Origin: Lineus longissimus
Lineage: Eukaryota > Nemertea > Pilidiophora > Heteronemertea > Lineidae
NCBI RefSeq assembly: GCF_910592395.1
Contig: NC_088318.1
Span: 3,222,001 to 3,286,000, forward strand
DNA length: 64,000 nucleotides
Reading direction: 5' to 3'
Position numbers and translations under genes: made by a program. The notes beneath the pieces were generated by a model that did not search any database, was not told the origin of the DNA, and saw only the letters and a program-made list of their open reading frames with translations. Position 1 is the first letter of the stretch. Each line of letters begins with the position of its first letter. Shown one piece after another: positions 62,125-64,000 of this stretch.

Positions 62125-63161
62125 ACAGATGAAAGGGTCGCTGTTTAACTTTGCTGATTTATGGGCAAATGATGTGCAACTCTGTGCCGTTTTGTAAAAG
62201 CAGACTAAGGACACGATCTTGACGACAAAACTCAGATGTTTTTCTGCTGAAAGAGAACTGGACTCTGTATTCGGGAATTTTTCTCTTTTTGCTGGAAAAG
62301 AATAATTGGAATGAACACCTCAGACATCTTTCTGCTGAAATATAATCTCTGGAATGGATGAGCAGCAACTCGGCAAACTCATCGTCACCCATAGCGCCAG
62401 CAGAGATTCATAACAGCCCCATTTGATCTTCCCTCTTCAAGTCGTGTAGCTACAAATCACCCCAAATGACAAATAACCCGTAATCAGCAACACCAACAAA
62501 ACAAGCTTACAGAATTGCCCACCACTGCCCACTTCCCCGCCAAACATTCATAACAACGCTATTTCATCATTTGATCTTTCTCACCCTTCAAGTGATGGAC
62601 AGCCTTGCCCAATCAATGCAATTTAATTCCTGCGCTGGTCCGACACAATATCGACCCCGAGGATTAATTTCCCCAAGATTAAGCAATTTCGTGATTATTG
62701 CACCAGTAACGCTGTCAAAAGTCATACATAACACTACTGATTAACCCACAGTTCAAAGCGGAGCCATCACTTGCGGCCTTATATTAATTGCACGCTCTAC
62801 CATGTTGTTCATTATCCCAAACTTTGAAAATATGGTCGTCATGGAAACGGTCATTTTATTAATAGGATGCGACCACCGGTTAGGCGCACAGATGTACCAT
62901 GTATTCTTTAATAAGACTAATTTAATTAATGACACAAAATCTTGCCGGGAAAGATCTTATGAGAATAATATTTGTCATGTTGATTTGTAATGTCAGCCAG
63001 GTGGCGGAGGTCACCCAATCTCCGACCACTGATACGATTTGGCCAAAAGGAATTTATACGACGAATTTTTTTCGACTGATACTGTTGGTCAAGATAATAT
63101 AAATGAAGATGAGTTGTGTGGGTTGCCTGACCACTTCGTTTAACCCTTTAGAAACTTTGGC

Positions 63162-63321
63162 AGAGATTTTGAAAAAATATTTTTTGATAGCAACAAGATC
63201 AGCACATTTTAGATTGGGAATGTGACTGCACATCCTATGCAAGAGATTTCAATCAAATTTTTTTTGATACCAACATATCTGCAATTTTTGATTGGTAATG
63301 TGGCCATAGGTTCTATGCCAT
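63162..63321 (+). repeat. 80-bp two-copy tandem repeat
   Basis: AGAGATTT at 63162 and 63242; both units carry TTTTTTGATAGCAACA or TTTTTTGATACCAACA, then TTAGATTGGGAATGTG or TTTGATTGGTAATGTG, then CCTATGC or TCTATGC. Confidence 0.75.
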
Positions 63322-63411
63322 GAAAATCAAATGCTGGTCATCATAACTTCATCAATTTTGAATCAAGATCCAATTTTCCCATCTCGACAGTTGGGGAGTG
63401 TCTTGCTTGAT

Positions 63412-63475
63412 GTAGGAATTGGACCCACAACCCCGAAGCTACAGACCAGCATCACGTGACCAGGTGGCAGGAGAG
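63412..63475 (-). mobile_element. tRNA-derived SINE head, degenerate
   Basis: Minus strand: A-box-like TGGTCACGTGATGCTGG (63447-63463) and B-box-like GTTGTGGGTCCAATTCC (63415-63431), with TCTGTAGC between. Close to the remnant at 5.55 kb. Confidence 0.5.
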
Positions 63476-64000
63476 AGACTACAAATACAACATTGGGAAG
63501 GAGAGTCTGCGTATATAACACATTCAAAACTGCAATATGAAACAACCGTAGCAACGAAAACCTCTGTTTAAACTGATACTGCCCCCTGCCAGGTCAAACT
63601 TGCAACAGATACCAATCGCATTCACAGCACGACCAATGCAACTCCACAATTGTCCATTACAGACGCATGGAATGTGCAGCACTGGCAAAAACACTTTTTC
63701 TACCGTGGTTTTTCACCGTGATATGGAGTGGCCGTAGAAAAGAAAAGTTGACATCGTAACGAAGTCACTGGTGAATCTTCTCGTTAATTGACAGGGAGAA
63801 AATTAGGCCATCATGAGTTATTTATTACATTTCGCTTGAATATTCCCGCGTTCTTGAGGCCAGAAATGTTGTGTTTATTGGTTTTTCAATTTCTATCCTT
63901 CCATAGCCTTTTCATTACTATGAACAAGGTGACTCAAACTATCGACTTGCGGAGCTGTTAAATGGTCACAGCATTGGCGACTCCCCCAAAACGAACACAC

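Larger units (their letters stand above)
62125..64000. other. probable intron/upstream part of the coiled-coil gene
   Basis: This lies 5' of the terminal coiled-coil exon on the minus strand, so at least the part nearest 62125 is intronic. No upstream coiled-coil exon was recognised. It holds the 80-bp duplication and a SINE head. Confidence 0.45.

Noticed and set aside
62159-62392. MGDDEFAELLLIHS frame as the first exon of the coiled-coil gene
   Set aside because: It has an ATG and lies in the right place, but no strong GT donor in phase 0 is available to join the phase-0 acceptor at 62106.

Overview
This is animal nuclear DNA, not bacterial. Coding sequence is very sparse, the single clear complete gene is an intron-free class A GPCR, one exon has a normal polypyrimidine-AG acceptor, and the rest is AT-rich DNA packed with tandem repeats, MITE-like elements and tRNA-derived SINEs. 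The TIR-bounded repeat with a (GTC)n core at 21.7-22.8 kb and the 'CAGTAGAACCTC' terminal-inverted-repeat family are of kinds I associate with marine invertebrates, especially lophotrochozoans (molluscs, brachiopods, annelids and relatives). That placement is an inference; the species cannot be read from the window.

Layout: 1-15.2 kb has no supported gene. It holds old duplications, a 48-bp minisatellite (7.4-7.7 kb), a 120-bp three-copy repeat (9.4-9.7 kb) and two tRNA-like SINE remnants. 15,230-17,406 is a clean array of 19 full 113-bp units plus a partial one. Each unit has a segment resembling the bilaterian CTCF core, perfect in 8 units and decayed in the others. 21.67-22.83 kb is a TIR-bounded repeat element with a (GTC)23 run and three 301-bp internal units, two of which also carry a CTCF-like CCACCAGGGGG. 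28,510-29,610 (minus) is a FMRFamide-receptor-like GPCR of 366 residues. 33.2-34.1 kb is a 33-bp minisatellite that keeps four reading frames open by arithmetic. 36.74-37.44 kb is a degenerate 20-25 bp array interrupted by a 173-bp near-perfect palindrome. 49.85-50.21 kb is a 21-bp minisatellite. 58.2-58.7 kb holds two tandem copies of the CAGTAGAACC-type MITE. 61,420-62,106 (minus) is the terminal coding exon of a coiled-coil protein whose upstream exons I could not find in the window.

The two genes are about 32 kb apart on the same strand and nothing suggests they work together. The receptor would act at the plasma membrane in peptide signalling; the coiled-coil protein is probably structural. 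Stretches rich in ATTA/TAAT cores (for example 24.65-24.79 kb and 44.43-44.58 kb) could be distal enhancers, but this needs comparative data. No CRISPR array, rRNA, intact tRNA gene or virus-like coding region was recognised.
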